Assembly (NCBI RefSeq): GCF_003309065.1
Contig: NZ_POAF01000001.1
Location: forward strand, 62,001 to 126,000
Reading direction: 5' to 3'
Length of the DNA stretch: 64,000 bases
DNA from: Glutamicibacter soli
Lineage (GTDB): Bacteria > Actinomycetota > Actinomycetes > Actinomycetales > Micrococcaceae
The notes beneath the pieces were generated by a model. It had not been told where the DNA came from and searched no databases. It worked only from the letters and a program-made list of their open reading frames with translations. The translations under genes were made by a program, and so were the position numbers. Below, one piece after another: positions 38,991 to 49,794 of the stretch. Positions within the stretch are counted from its first letter, which is position 1; every line of letters starts with the position of its first letter.

Positions 38991-39942
38991 CTAGAAGCCC
39001 AGGCGCCCAAGCTGCTTCGGGTCGCGCTGCCAGTCCTTGGCGACCTTCACGTGCAGGTCCAGGTATACCTTGGTGCCCAGCAGCTTCTCGATGCCCTTGC
39101 GGGCGTTGGTGCCGACCTCGCGCAGCCGGGAGCCGCCGCGGCCGATCACGATGGCCTTCTGGCTGGAGCGCTCCACGTACAGCGAGACGTGGATGTCCAC
39201 CAGCGGGTTGTTCTCGCTGCGGCCCTCGCGCGGAACCATCTCCTCCACGACCACTGCCAGCGAGTGCGGCAGCTCGTCGCGCACGCCTTCCAGCGCCGCC
39301 TCGCGGACCAGCTCGGCGATCATCTTCGCCTCGGGCTCGTCGGTCAGCTCGCCGTCCGGGTACAGCGGCGGGCCGGCCGGCATCTGCTGCACGAGCACGT
39401 CGGCAACCTCCTGCACCTGGAACTCCTTGACCGCGGAGACCGGGACGATCGCGGCGAAGCCGTTCGGGCCGAAGTTCTGGTTGCCCAGCTCGGTCACGGC
39501 GATCAGCTGCGCGGCCAGCGCCTCGCGGTCCACCAGGTCGGCCTTGGTCACGATCGCGACGATCGGCTTGCGCTGCAGCTGCGCCAGCTGGGTGGCGATG
39601 AAGCGGTCGCCGGGGCCGATCTTCTCGTTGGCCGGCAGGCAGAAGCCGATCGCGTCCACCTCGGAGAGGGTCTCGGCGACCAGGTCGTTCAGGCGCTGGC
39701 CCAGCAGCGTGCGCGGGCGGTGCAGCCCCGGGGTGTCGACAAGCACTAGCTGCGCATCCTCGCGGTGCACGATGCCGCGGATGGTGTGGCGGGTGGTCTG
39801 CGGCTTCGCGGAGGTGATCGCCACCTTCTGGCCCACCAGGGCGTTGGTCAGGGTGGACTTGCCGGCGTTCGGGCGGCCCACGAAGGAGGTGAAGCCGGAG
39901 CGGAAGCCCTCGGGCCATTCGCCCAGGGCGCGCGGGGTGTGG

Positions 39943-39953
<11 letters not shown>
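38991..39953 (-). CDS. era: GTPase Era
   Basis: The 320-residue protein has the G1 'GRPNAGKST', G3 'DTPG' near residue 74 and G4 'TKAD' near 136. A C-terminal KH RNA-binding domain follows from about residue 215, with 'VIGRGGSRLREVG'. Era assists 30S assembly by binding the 3' end of 16S rRNA. The start overlaps the CorC-like gene by 11 bp. The phoH-ybeY-corC-era order is conserved and links ribosome maturation genes. Confidence 0.96.
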
Positions 39954-41232
<1,279 letters not shown>

Positions 41233-41237
41233 GGCGG

Positions 41238-41726
41238 TTATTCCACCGTTTCCTTCGGCGCCGGGCGCCCGGTGTAGGACTCCAGCAGGCGGCGCTGCAG
41301 GGAGAACATCTCTTCCTTCTCCTCGGGCTCCATGTGGTCGAAGCCCATTAGGTGCAGCAGGCCGTGCGTGGCCAGCAGCAGGATCTCGTCATGGGTGCTG
41401 TGCCCGCCGGCTTCGGCCTGCGCCTGCGCGACGCTCGGGCAGATCACGATGTCGCCCAAAATCCCCGCCTCCGAGGGGGCGTGCTCGCGCCCGGGGCGCA
41501 GCTCGTCCATCGGGAAGCTCATCACGTCGGTGGGGCCCTCCAGGTCCATCCACTCCACATGCAGCGCGCTCATCGCGTCCTCATCCAGGAAGACGATGGA
41601 CACCTCGGTCTCCGGGTGCAGGTACATGGCGCTCATCACCGACTGCGCCAGCTTGTTCACGTCGGCCAAATCGACGTCGAACTCGGTTTCGTTGTTGACT
41701 TCAATGCTCATTGCTTCGCTGCTCAC
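41238..41726 (-). CDS. ybeY: Endoribonuclease YbeY
   Basis: The 162-residue protein has the zinc motif 'HGLLHLMGFDH' near residue 118, the YbeY signature. It acts in 16S rRNA 3' end maturation and ribosome quality control. The GTG start at 41726 overlaps the phoH stop (GTGA). An ATG at 41711 is an alternative and would remove five residues. Its partners in the operon are PhoH and Era, both tied to rRNA processing. Confidence 0.95.
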   Translation of the reverse strand: MSSEAMSIEVNNETEFDVDLADVNKLAQSVMSAMYLHPETEVSIVFLDEDAMSALHVEWMDLEGPTDVMSFPMDELRPGREHAPSEAGILGDIVICPSVAQAQAEAGGHSTHDEILLLATHGLLHLMGFDHMEPEEKEEMFSLQRRLLESYTGRPAPKETVE

Positions 41727-42751
41727 TTCGTATGTCGCGGCCGTTGGCGGCCGTTGCGGCGGTCGTCGTCCCAGCGGTCGTAGGCGGAGACGATGTCAGC
41801 GATCAGCCGGTGGCGCACCACGTCGCTGGCGTCCAGCCGGCAGATCGAGATGTCCTCGATGCCCTCCAGCACCTCGCTGGCCATGCGCAGCCCGGAGACC
41901 GCGTTGCCCGGTAGGTCGACCTGGGTGACGTCCCCGGTGACCACCATCTTGGAGCCGAAGCCCAGGCGGGTCAGGAACATCTTCATCTGCTCGCTGGTGG
42001 TGTTCTGCGCCTCGTCGAGGATGACGAAGGCGTCGTTCAGGGTGCGCCCGCGCATGTAGGCCAGCGGGGCGACCTCGATGGTGCCCGCCTCCAGCAGCCG
42101 CGGGATCGAATCCGGATCCACCATGTCGTGCAGCGCATCGTAGAGCGGACGCAGGTAGGGGTCGATCTTCTCGCTCAGGGTGCCGGGCAGGAAACCCAGC
42201 TTCTCCCCCGCCTCGACCGCCGGACGGGTCAGAATGATGCGGTTGACCTGCTTGTCCTGCAGCGCCGCGACGGCCATGGCCATGGCCAGGAAGGTCTTGC
42301 CGGTGCCTGCCGGGCCGATGCCGAAGGTCACCGTGGAGTCCTCGATGGCATCCACGTAGGATTTCTGGTTCACCGTCTTGGGCCGGATGGAGCGCCCGCG
42401 GCCGGAGAGGATCTTCAGCCCCAGCACGTCGGTGGGGGCGTCCCGGTTCCCGGCGCTGAGCATCTTGATGATCTGCTCGATGGTTTCCGCGCTCATCCGC
42501 GAGCCGCGCTGCGCCAGCGACCTGGCTTCCTCGGTCACCCGCTGCGCCTTGCGCACCTGGACCGGATCGCCCAGGAGGCTCAGGGTCGACCCGTTGGGGC
42601 GGAACTGCACGTCCGGGTAGGCGCCGGTGAGGATGCGCAGCAACTCGTCGTTCGGGCCCAGGGTTGCGATCATCAGCTCGGGAGTCTCGAACGTGATGGC
42701 CAGCGTCGCCGGCCCGGTCTCGGATTGCCTCTGGTTCTGTTCAACCTGCAT
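41723..42751 (-). CDS. phoH: PhoH-like ATPase
   Basis: The 342-residue protein has a P-loop 'GPAGTGKTF' near residue 148 and a Walker B 'FVILDEAQN' near 245, the PhoH (phosphate-starvation-inducible) type with helicase-like core. An N-terminal region of about 100 residues precedes it. PhoH is often fused or adjacent to YbeY and may act in RNA remodelling. The stop overlaps ybeY by 4 bp. Confidence 0.94.
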   Translation of the reverse strand: MQVEQNQRQSETGPATLAITFETPELMIATLGPNDELLRILTGAYPDVQFRPNGSTLSLLGDPVQVRKAQRVTEEARSLAQRGSRMSAETIEQIIKMLSAGNRDAPTDVLGLKILSGRGRSIRPKTVNQKSYVDAIEDSTVTFGIGPAGTGKTFLAMAMAVAALQDKQVNRIILTRPAVEAGEKLGFLPGTLSEKIDPYLRPLYDALHDMVDPDSIPRLLEAGTIEVAPLAYMRGRTLNDAFVILDEAQNTTSEQMKMFLTRLGFGSKMVVTGDVTQVDLPGNAVSGLRMASEVLEGIEDISICRLDASDVVRHRLIADIVSAYDRWDDDRRNGRQRPRHTK

Positions 42752-42982
42752 GCAGTGCTTCGTGCCCCTTTTGAGCTCGGAAAATAAAAAAACTTGCGCA
42801 AGTCCAGTCTAGCTAGTCCCCGGCTCCCAACGCGATACGTAGCGCTCCGCCGAGCGCTGAAAATTCTGAAACTAGTATGAAATGAATCTAATCCGAGCAG
42901 GTCGCAAAGGTATAGATTTGGTTACGGATTGGTAGGTTTGGCGAATTTCGGCCTCATCGCACACCTTGATGTGGCACGCTAG
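42752..42982. other. Divergent region between phoH and the GerMN lipoprotein
   Basis: These 231 bp must contain the divergent promoters. They include an AT-rich tract at 42777-42795. No clear operator was seen. Confidence 0.3.
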
Positions 42983-43981
42983 ATGAGCGCGCGGAACCAC
43001 GTTCTCGTTCCGGGCGCCCAAGAATCCCCGCAGAACAGATGGACTGGTCCCAACGTGCAGCAGTGGTACAAGCGCCGAATCCCGCGACGTTTCGCGGCGA
43101 CCGGCGTCATCGCAGCGGTGGCCCTGGTGGTCGGCTGCGGACTTGCCGCGCGCGACGACAGCTTCGAGATGCCTGCTAACTCCGCCGCCGCGGCGCAGGG
43201 TGTCCCGCAGGCCACCGACTCGATGGAACAGGCTTTCCCCGGGCAAAAGATGCCGGTCTACTGGCTGGAGAACACCGACTCGGGGGTCTACCTCTACCGC
43301 GAATACGCCACCGACACCCGCCACCAGGAGCCGATAGGCGACGCGATCGCCTACCTGCTCGCCGGGAAGCCGGCCGACCCGGCCTGGTACACGCACCTGA
43401 AGTCCACCGACGACGTCGGGGTCTCCATCGACAACCAGAACCTGATCACGCTGGACCTTCCGGCCAAGGTCTTCAGCGCCACGCTCGACGAGGGCCTGTC
43501 CGAGCGCGCCATCCAGCAGCTGGTGTTCACCGCGACCGCCGCGGCCTCCAACGCGGGCATCCTGGTCGGCGACACCCCTGCCAGCGTGCGCATCCTGGTC
43601 GACGGGAAGCAGAACGCCACCGTCTTCGGCGGATACCGCCTGCAGGACGTCTACCAGCGCGACGCGAAGTACATGGCCCCGATCTGGATCATCGACCCGC
43701 AGTTCGGCACCACCACCGCGGCGGGCGCCGTGAAGTTCCACGGCCGCACCTCCAGCTTCGACGGCGGCACCTTCTACTCCCTGCAGACCAAGGCCGCCGA
43801 CGGCCAGTCCAAGGTCATTACCGCCGCCAACCGGATCAACGACGAGAGCGTGGAGCCCGACGGATCCTTCACGCTGACCACCCGGCTGCCCGCCGGCAGC
43901 TACGCGCTGAGCGTCTGGGGCGAGGAAGCCGGCAGCAAGGCCAAGGTCGGCGAGATCAGCTCCGAGTTCACCGTGCGCTGA
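42983..43981 (+). CDS. GerMN-Gmad2 lipoprotein
   Basis: The 332-residue protein has a positively charged N-terminus, a hydrophobic segment and a lipobox-like 'VVGC' near residue 52. A GerMN domain follows (about 85-215, 'YWLENTDSGVYLYRE' start), then a beta-rich Gmad2 domain (about 230-332, with 'GTFYSLQT' and 'GSYALSVWGEE'). Both domains occur in spore-germination proteins of Firmicutes, but also in envelope lipoproteins of non-sporulating actinobacteria. It is probably exported and membrane-anchored. Function is unknown. The start is not certain because the N-terminus before the signal is long. Confidence 0.75.
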   Translation: MSARNHVLVPGAQESPQNRWTGPNVQQWYKRRIPRRFAATGVIAAVALVVGCGLAARDDSFEMPANSAAAAQGVPQATDSMEQAFPGQKMPVYWLENTDSGVYLYREYATDTRHQEPIGDAIAYLLAGKPADPAWYTHLKSTDDVGVSIDNQNLITLDLPAKVFSATLDEGLSERAIQQLVFTATAAASNAGILVGDTPASVRILVDGKQNATVFGGYRLQDVYQRDAKYMAPIWIIDPQFGTTTAAGAVKFHGRTSSFDGGTFYSLQTKAADGQSKVITAANRINDESVEPDGSFTLTTRLPAGSYALSVWGEEAGSKAKVGEISSEFTVR

Positions 43982-44010
43982 GCGCCGGCGCCCGCCCACC
44001 ACCGAATAAA

Positions 44011-44052
44011 CAGCGAATGCCGCAAACCCCTCGGGGTTCGCGGCATTCGCTG
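44011..44052. terminator. Bidirectional terminator, lipoprotein gene / rsmE
   Basis: A long stem with one mismatch (44011-44030 with 44033-44052) and a TC loop lies between the convergent stops. AATAAA precedes it, so the minus strand continues TTTATT. Confidence 0.85.
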
Positions 44053-44062
44053 ATTAATCCGG

Positions 44063-44836
44063 CTAGAGCTCGCCGAGCAGGTGGCGCACCAGGACCAGCG
44101 CGGCAGGGCCGGCGGTGGAGGCGCGCAGCACATGGCGTCCGAGCAGCGCCGGATGCGCTCCGGCGGCCACGAACGCGTCGAGCTCTGCATCGCTGATGCC
44201 GCCCTCGGGGCCGACGACCAGCACCACGCCGGTACCCGGCGCCGCCTCGGGCAGCCAGCCGGACACGGCTTGGGCCACCGAATCCCGCGCCTGCTCGTGC
44301 AGCACCAGCACCAGGTCGCCGGCGGCCGCGTGCGCGGAAATCGCCGCGGCCAGCGACTTGCTGGAGACCAGCTCCTTCACCTCGGGTTCGAAGCTGCGCC
44401 GGGACTGCTTCTGCGCCGAGCGCACCTGGGCGCGCCACTTGGCAAGCGCCTTGTCCGCCTTCGCCGCGTTCCAGCGCACGATCGAGCGCTCGGCCTGCCA
44501 CGGGCGGACGGTGAAGACGCCCAGCTCCACGGCGGATTCCACGGCCTGCAGGTCGCGGTCCCCCTTGGACAGCGCCTGGATGAGCGTGGCTGGATGCTCC
44601 GGGGGCTGCTCCTGCAGCCGTTCAAGCACGGTCACCGTGAGCAGCTCCTTGGAGGCGGCTGCCACCTCGACCACCAGGCGCAGCCCGGTGCCGTCGAGCA
44701 GGTCCAGCTGCTCGCCGGCCTGGGTGCGTTTGACCGCCACCGCGTGGTGCGCCTCCGGCCCGGTCAGCGCCAGGGTGTCGCCCACGCGGGCCTCGGCCCC
44801 CTGCTGCGGGTCGATCACGAAACTGTGGTTGCTCAT
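44063..44836 (-). CDS. rsmE: 16S rRNA (uracil1498-N3)-methyltransferase
   Basis: The 257-residue protein has an N-terminal PUA-like domain and a C-terminal SPOUT methyltransferase domain with the knot motifs 'VVGPEGGISDAELD' near residue 205 and 'LLGRHVLRASTAGPAAL' near 230. It methylates U1498 in the 30S decoding region. It is encoded 3 bp after dnaJ, matching the mycobacterial order hrcA-dnaJ2-rsmE. Confidence 0.94.
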   Translation of the reverse strand: MSNHSFVIDPQQGAEARVGDTLALTGPEAHHAVAVKRTQAGEQLDLLDGTGLRLVVEVAAASKELLTVTVLERLQEQPPEHPATLIQALSKGDRDLQAVESAVELGVFTVRPWQAERSIVRWNAAKADKALAKWRAQVRSAQKQSRRSFEPEVKELVSSKSLAAAISAHAAAGDLVLVLHEQARDSVAQAVSGWLPEAAPGTGVVLVVGPEGGISDAELDAFVAAGAHPALLGRHVLRASTAGPAALVLVRHLLGEL

Positions 44837-44839
44837 GGC

Positions 44840-45961
44840 CTAGCGCTGGTTCAGCTTGTCCCGCAGGCGCGAGAACATGCCGCCTGAATGCTCGACGCGT
44901 CCGGCGCTCAGCTCTTCGCCGCGCAGCGTGGCCAGCTGCTCGAGCAGCTCGCGCTGGGCGGCGTCCAGCTTGGTCGGGGTCTCCACCTGCAGGTGCACGA
45001 TGATGTCCCCGCGCTTGCCGCCGCGCAGGCGCGGCACACCCAGGGCCGGCAGGGTCAGGGTGTCCCCGTCCTGGGCCCCCGGCTCCACGTTCAGGGTCTG
45101 CTCGCCGTCGAAGGTCTCCAGCTTCAGCTCGCAGCCCAGGGCCGCGGCGGTCATCGGGATGGTCATCTTGGCGTGCAGGTCGTTGCCGGAGCGCTCGAAC
45201 ACCTTGTGGCGGCGCACGTCGACCTCGACGAACAGGTTGCCGTTCGGACCGCCGCCCGGGCCTGCCTCGCCCTGGCCGCGCAGCTGGATGCGGGTGCCCG
45301 AATCCACGCCGGCCGGCACGTTCAGCGATTTGGAGACGTGTTCGCGCACGCGGCCCTCGCCGTTGCACTCGATGCAGGGATCCGGGATGGTGGTGCCGAA
45401 GCCGTGGCAGGCGGCGCAGGTTTCCACCGTCATCATCTGGCCCAGGAAGGAGCGCACCGGGCGCTGGACCTGGCCAGCGCCGTGGCAGATGGTGCAGGTG
45501 ACCGGGCTGGTGCCCTCGCGGGTACCGTCGCCGTGGCAGGTCTTGCAGGTGACGGCGGTTTCCATCTCCAGCGGGTAGACGGTGCCCTTGACGGCGTCTT
45601 CCAGGTCGATGGTGATGGTGATCAGCGCGTCGCGGCCCGGCTGGGTGCGGGACATCGGCCCCTGCGCCTGGCCGCCGCCGAAGAACTGCTCGAAGATGTC
45701 GCCGAAGCCGCCGAATCCGGCGCCCCCGCCGAAGCCCGGCTGGCCGTTGCCGTTCTCGTCGCCCGTGGCGTCGTAGTTGGCGCGCTTCTTCTCGTCGGAA
45801 AGAACCTCGTAGGCGCGGGTGACCAGCTTGAACTGCTCGGCCGCGTCCTCGCTGGGATTCACGTCCGGGTGGAGTTTGCGCGCCAGCTTGCGGTAGGCGC
45901 TTTTGATTTCCTGCGGGGTCGCGTCCTTGGCGACACCCAGGGTCTCGTAATGCGAGCTCAC
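44840..45961 (-). CDS. dnaJ: Chaperone DnaJ (type I)
   Basis: The 373-residue co-chaperone has the J domain with 'HPD' near residue 33, a Gly/Phe-rich linker (about 70-95) and four CxxCxGxG-like zinc repeats ('CKTCHGDG', 'CTICHGAG', 'CAACHGFG', 'CIECNGEG' near 135-200). Two beta-barrel substrate-binding domains follow. It stimulates DnaK. This is the HrcA-linked copy (DnaJ2 of actinobacteria), distinct from the dnaK operon copy, which is not in the window. It follows hrcA and so falls under its CIRCE control. Confidence 0.96.
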   Translation of the reverse strand: MSSHYETLGVAKDATPQEIKSAYRKLARKLHPDVNPSEDAAEQFKLVTRAYEVLSDEKKRANYDATGDENGNGQPGFGGGAGFGGFGDIFEQFFGGGQAQGPMSRTQPGRDALITITIDLEDAVKGTVYPLEMETAVTCKTCHGDGTREGTSPVTCTICHGAGQVQRPVRSFLGQMMTVETCAACHGFGTTIPDPCIECNGEGRVREHVSKSLNVPAGVDSGTRIQLRGQGEAGPGGGPNGNLFVEVDVRRHKVFERSGNDLHAKMTIPMTAAALGCELKLETFDGEQTLNVEPGAQDGDTLTLPALGVPRLRGGKRGDIIVHLQVETPTKLDAAQRELLEQLATLRGEELSAGRVEHSGGMFSRLRDKLNQR

Positions 45962-46027
45962 GATCTTCGCCGTGTCCTTTCCTATAAAATTTCACTTCTC
46001 AAGTTGTGCTGCGAACCGGCCGCGCGG

Positions 46028-47041
46028 CTAGTTCGCCAAAATCTTCGACAGGTAGCGGGCCACCGCGCGCACCGAGGCCATGGAGGAGGAATAGTTCATC
46101 CTGGTCGGGCCGAGCACGCCGAGCTTGCTGCGCTGGTCGGTGCTGTAGGTGGTGGCGATGACCGCCGCGTCGGTCAGCTGCCCGTAGTGGTTCTCGGTGC
46201 CGATGGCCACGGCCAGGCCGCGCGAATCCGCCTCCAGTTCGGAGAACAGCTTCAGCAGCACCACCTGCTCCTCCAGCGCCTCGAGCACCGGGGTGATGCT
46301 CAGCGGGAAGTCCCCCTCGACGCGGGCCAGGTTCGCGGTGCCGGCCATGACGATGCGCTGCACGTTCGCCGCCTGCGCCATTTCCTCCAGCGACCGCAGC
46401 ACGCTGCCCACCAGCGGCGTCTCGTGCTGCGCCGGAACCACTGCCTCGTTGCTCAGCGGGCCGACGAGGTCCGCCAGCCGGTGGCCGCCGAAGGAAGTCA
46501 GCAGCCACTGCTTGAGGTTGTCCAGCTCCTCGTCCGAGTACGGCCGGGTCACCGCGATCATGCGCTGGTCCACGGTGCCGTTGGAGGCGATCATCACCAT
46601 TAGCACCTGGCCCGAGCCCAAGCCCACCAGGTCGAGGTTGCGCAGCTCCGCGGTGTCGTAGTGCGGCACCTGGATCATGGCAACCTGGTTGGTCAGCCGG
46701 GCCAGCAGGCGCACGGTGCTGTGCAGCATCTCGTCGAGGTCCTGCGAGCTGTCCAGGATCTTGTTGATCGCCTCGCGCTCGGCGCGCGACAGCGGCTTGA
46801 GCTCGCCGATCTCGTCCACGAAGCGGCGGTAGCCCTTCTCCGTGGGGATGCGCCCCGAGGAGGTGTGCGGGGCGGCGATCAAGCCCTCCTCTTCGAGCAG
46901 GGCCATGTCATTGCGGATGGTGGCGGCGCTGACCCCGAGGTTGTGCCGTTCGCGCAGCGCCTTGGAACCTACGGGCTCGCGGGACTGGACATAGTCCTCC
47001 ACGATGGCGCGCAACACGTCAAGACGTCGTACTTCGCTCAC
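46028..47041 (-). CDS. hrcA: Heat-inducible transcription repressor HrcA
   Basis: From the GTG at 47041 (GGGAGGTG upstream) the protein is 337 residues. It has an N-terminal winged helix ('EPVGSKALRERHNLGVSAATIRNDMA') and the HrcA core. HrcA binds CIRCE and represses chaperone genes. A CIRCE-like repeat lies 34 bp upstream, so it is autoregulated together with dnaJ. In-frame ATG at 47101 would put the start inside the operator and is unlikely. Confidence 0.95.
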   Translation of the reverse strand: MSEVRRLDVLRAIVEDYVQSREPVGSKALRERHNLGVSAATIRNDMALLEEEGLIAAPHTSSGRIPTEKGYRRFVDEIGELKPLSRAEREAINKILDSSQDLDEMLHSTVRLLARLTNQVAMIQVPHYDTAELRNLDLVGLGSGQVLMVMIASNGTVDQRMIAVTRPYSDEELDNLKQWLLTSFGGHRLADLVGPLSNEAVVPAQHETPLVGSVLRSLEEMAQAANVQRIVMAGTANLARVEGDFPLSITPVLEALEEQVVLLKLFSELEADSRGLAVAIGTENHYGQLTDAAVIATTYSTDQRSKLGVLGPTRMNYSSSMASVRAVARYLSKILAN

Positions 47042-47074
47042 GAAAACACCTCCCGGGAAACCACGCCCGCACAA

Positions 47075-47101
47075 TTGGCACTCTAACCTGTCAAGTGCCA
47101 A
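47075..47101. promoter_or_regulatory. CIRCE operator of hrcA-dnaJ
   Basis: TTGGCACT (47075-47082) and AGTGCCAA (47094-47101) are perfect inverted arms with an 11-bp spacer. The CIRCE consensus TTAGCACTC-N9-GAGTGCTAA differs in one arm base pair and the last C/G. Confidence 0.9.
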
Positions 47102-47168
47102 GTCTAATACCTTCGGCAGTTGCTAGCATTGGATTTCGAGCGTATTCGATCACAGCGAAAGGCAGTCC

Positions 47169-48038
47169 GTGTCCAATTTCTCCTGGGGACCGCAAGACCT
47201 GAGTGCTCCGGCACCCAAAAAACTCCGCCAGGTGCCCGTTGAACGCGGCATGATCCTGGAAGATGCGGTCTCCGGCTGGGTCGGCGAGGTCGTCAAGACC
47301 GAGAAGTCCGGCGGCATGCGCGTGATCGTGCTGGAGGACCGCCACCGCAAGACCCGTTCCTTCCAGGCCGGCTTCGGCTTCCTGCTGGAGGGCGAACCGG
47401 TGGAGATCGTTGAACCTGTCAAGAAGGCCAAGGCACCGAGCACCATGATCTCCGCCTCCGGCTCGCGCGCGGTGGCAGACCTCAAGGCCCGTACCGCCCG
47501 CGCCAGCCGCATCTGGGTCGAAGGCAAGCACGACGCGGAACTGGTCGAGAAGGTCTGGGGCCACGACCTGCGCGTGGAGGGCATCGTCGTCGAACCGCTG
47601 CATGGCGTCGACGACCTGGCCGGGGCCATCCGCCAATTCAACCCCTCGCCGACCCGCCGCCTGGGCATCCTGGTCGACCACCTGATCTCCGGAACCAAGG
47701 AAGAGCGCATCGTCGCCGAGGCCATGAAGGTCCCCGGGGCTGCGGGCAACGTGCTGATCCTCGGCCACCCGTACGTGGATGTCTGGCAGGCGATCAAGCC
47801 GGACACGCTGGGCATCAAGGCCTGGCCGGTCATCCCCCGCGGGACCGACTGGAAAACCGGCGTGCTGCGCGCCTTCGGCTGGCCGCATGCAACCGCCGAG
47901 GATATCGGCATCGGCTGGCAGCGGATCCTGTCCACGGTCAAGCACTACGGACAGCTGGAACCGGCGCTATTGGGTAAAGTTGAGGAACTAATCGATTTCC
48001 TTACCACGGAAGATTACGGTTTCCTAACAATTGACTAA
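47169..48038 (+). CDS. DUF3097 protein
   Basis: The 289-residue protein belongs to an actinobacteria-restricted family of unknown function. It has a small beta-rich N-terminal domain ('ILEDAVSGWVGEVVKTEKS') and a Toprim-like core, 'RIWVEGKHDAELVEKVWGHDLRVEG' near residue 115 and 'LGILVDHL' near 165. The EGKHD and VDH acidic motifs suggest metal binding, as in Toprim nucleases and primases. The start is GTG at 47169, divergent from hrcA. Confidence 0.85.
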   Translation: MSNFSWGPQDLSAPAPKKLRQVPVERGMILEDAVSGWVGEVVKTEKSGGMRVIVLEDRHRKTRSFQAGFGFLLEGEPVEIVEPVKKAKAPSTMISASGSRAVADLKARTARASRIWVEGKHDAELVEKVWGHDLRVEGIVVEPLHGVDDLAGAIRQFNPSPTRRLGILVDHLISGTKEERIVAEAMKVPGAAGNVLILGHPYVDVWQAIKPDTLGIKAWPVIPRGTDWKTGVLRAFGWPHATAEDIGIGWQRILSTVKHYGQLEPALLGKVEELIDFLTTEDYGFLTID

Positions 48039-48129
48039 GATTTGGACTTTCAGGGTGCCATTGGGCGGGGCGTCAGCGGAAGCTCGATATCATGGTGGAG
48101 AAGCCGCACCGTAAGACAAGGACATTTCC

Positions 48130-48531
48130 GTGACATCTCGCCAGGTACCATCATCTGAGAATTCGCGTTTCGAGGGATCAAACGTGTCCGCGCTGCCGCT
48201 CTCCCCGTCGGAAGACCGCCAGTGGGCCATGATGGCGCATTTCGGCGCGATCCTCGGCTGCATTCCCTCGGCCATCATCTTCGCCGTCTACCGCGACCGC
48301 GGCCCCTTCACCGCCCAGGAATCCAAGGAAGCGTTCAACTTCACCTTCCCGCTGACCATTCTGGCGATCGTGCTGAACATCCTGAACCTGCTGCCGGGCA
48401 TCGGCTGGCTCTTCGCGGTCATCGCCGTGTGCCTGTGGGTCTTCATGACCCTGATGGGCGCGTATGCCGCGATCCAGGCAAACAAGGGACGCCCCTACCG
48501 CTACCCGATCAACCTGCGGTTGATGAAGTAG
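48130..48531 (+). CDS. DUF4870 membrane protein
   Basis: The 133-residue protein starts with a polar stretch, then 'DRQWAMMAHFGAILGCIPSAI' and three membrane helices, ending in 'AIQANKGRPYRYPINLRLMK'. This is the DUF4870/Tic20-like plan. Function is unknown. The GTG at 48130 is used; a GTG at 48184 would remove 18 residues and is an equally possible start. Confidence 0.85.
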   Translation: MTSRQVPSSENSRFEGSNVSALPLSPSEDRQWAMMAHFGAILGCIPSAIIFAVYRDRGPFTAQESKEAFNFTFPLTILAIVLNILNLLPGIGWLFAVIAVCLWVFMTLMGAYAAIQANKGRPYRYPINLRLMK

Positions 48532-48560
48532 CGGCAGGGACGCCAGCGCTTGCGAACGTC

Positions 48561-49790
48561 CTAGAAATCCAGCAGTTCACGCACCACGAGGTCGGCCAGG
48601 AGCCGGCCTCTTTGCGTTAGCACGATGCGTCCGGCGAACGCTGCCTTGGCATCGATCAGCTCGTCGGCGATCAACCCGGCGACCTTGGTGCGGCCGGCGG
48701 ATTCCAGTTCGCTGATCTGCATGCCGGAGCTCAGCCGGGTGAGCAGCATGGTGCGTTCGAGCTGAACTGCCTGCGCGTCGGGGAACTCGCGGCCGTGTCC
48801 GGGCGAGATGCCGCCGTCGATGCGCTGCTGGTAGGCGGCCGGGTGCTTGACGTTCCACCAGCGCAGCCCGCCGACATGCGAGTGCGCGCCGGGGCCTGCG
48901 CCCCACCAGTCCCCGCCCTGCCAGTAGGCGATGTTGTGGCGGCAGGCATGCCCTTCGCCGCGCGCCCAGTTGCTCACCTCGTACCACTGCAGGCCGGCGG
49001 CCTCGAACAGCTGATCGGCCAGCTGGTACTTCTCCGCGTGGTCGTCGTCGTCAATGTCCGGAACCTCGCCGCGGCGGATCTGCGCGGCCAGCTTGGTGCC
49101 GTCCTCGATGATCAGCGCATAAGCGGAGATATGGTCCGGCTCGTAGCTCAGCGCGGCCTCGATGCTGGTACGCCAATCCGCCAGCGACTCCCCCGGGGTG
49201 CCGTAGATCAGATCGACGCTGACATCCAGCCCTGCTTCGCGGGCCCAGGCCACGGCCTGCGGCACGCGCGCCGGGTCATGGGTGCGCTCGAGCACCTTCA
49301 GCACATGCGGCACGGCTGACTGCATGCCGAAGGACACGCGCGTGAACCCGCCGTCGGCCAGCTGACGCAGGCTTTCGCGGCTCACCGAGTCCGGGTTGGC
49401 TTCGGTGGTGATTTCAGCGCCGGGCTTGATGCCGAACTCGTCGCGGATCCGGCCGAGCACCGAAACCAGGTCCGAGGCGGGCAGCAGGGTCGGGGTGCCG
49501 CCGCCGAAGAAGACCGTGTCGATTTCGCGGTGCGGTACCCCGGAACGGTCAAGCACGCCGCGGGCGAAGCCGATCTCCTGGCCCACCGTGGCAGCGTAGG
49601 TGGCCTGGCTGGAGCCATTGCCCAGCTCGGTTGCGGTATACGTGTTGAAATCGCAGTAGCCGCAGCGCACCGTGCAGAACGGAATGTGGACATAAAAGGA
49701 CATGGTCCGCTCCGCCGCACCGTGCGCGCACGCTGCGGGGAGCAGACCATCGGCCGGAGCCGGATCGCCGTCAGGCAATACTGAGGGCAT
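48561..49790 (-). CDS. hemW: HemW-type radical SAM heme chaperone
   Basis: The 409-residue protein has the radical SAM cluster motif 'CTVRCGYC' near residue 38, the 'FFGGGTPTLL' element and a C-terminal HemN-like domain. It has the extra Cys-less pattern of HemW rather than HemN, so it is likely a heme-delivery protein and not a coproporphyrinogen dehydrogenase. The first 29 residues before 'MSFYVHIPF' look variable, and the real start may be the ATG at 49703. It follows lepA by 4 bp, as in other actinobacteria. Confidence 0.9.
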   Translation of the reverse strand: MPSVLPDGDPAPADGLLPAACAHGAAERTMSFYVHIPFCTVRCGYCDFNTYTATELGNGSSQATYAATVGQEIGFARGVLDRSGVPHREIDTVFFGGGTPTLLPASDLVSVLGRIRDEFGIKPGAEITTEANPDSVSRESLRQLADGGFTRVSFGMQSAVPHVLKVLERTHDPARVPQAVAWAREAGLDVSVDLIYGTPGESLADWRTSIEAALSYEPDHISAYALIIEDGTKLAAQIRRGEVPDIDDDDHAEKYQLADQLFEAAGLQWYEVSNWARGEGHACRHNIAYWQGGDWWGAGPGAHSHVGGLRWWNVKHPAAYQQRIDGGISPGHGREFPDAQAVQLERTMLLTRLSSGMQISELESAGRTKVAGLIADELIDAKAAFAGRIVLTQRGRLLADLVVRELLDF

Positions 49791-49794
49791 CTAG

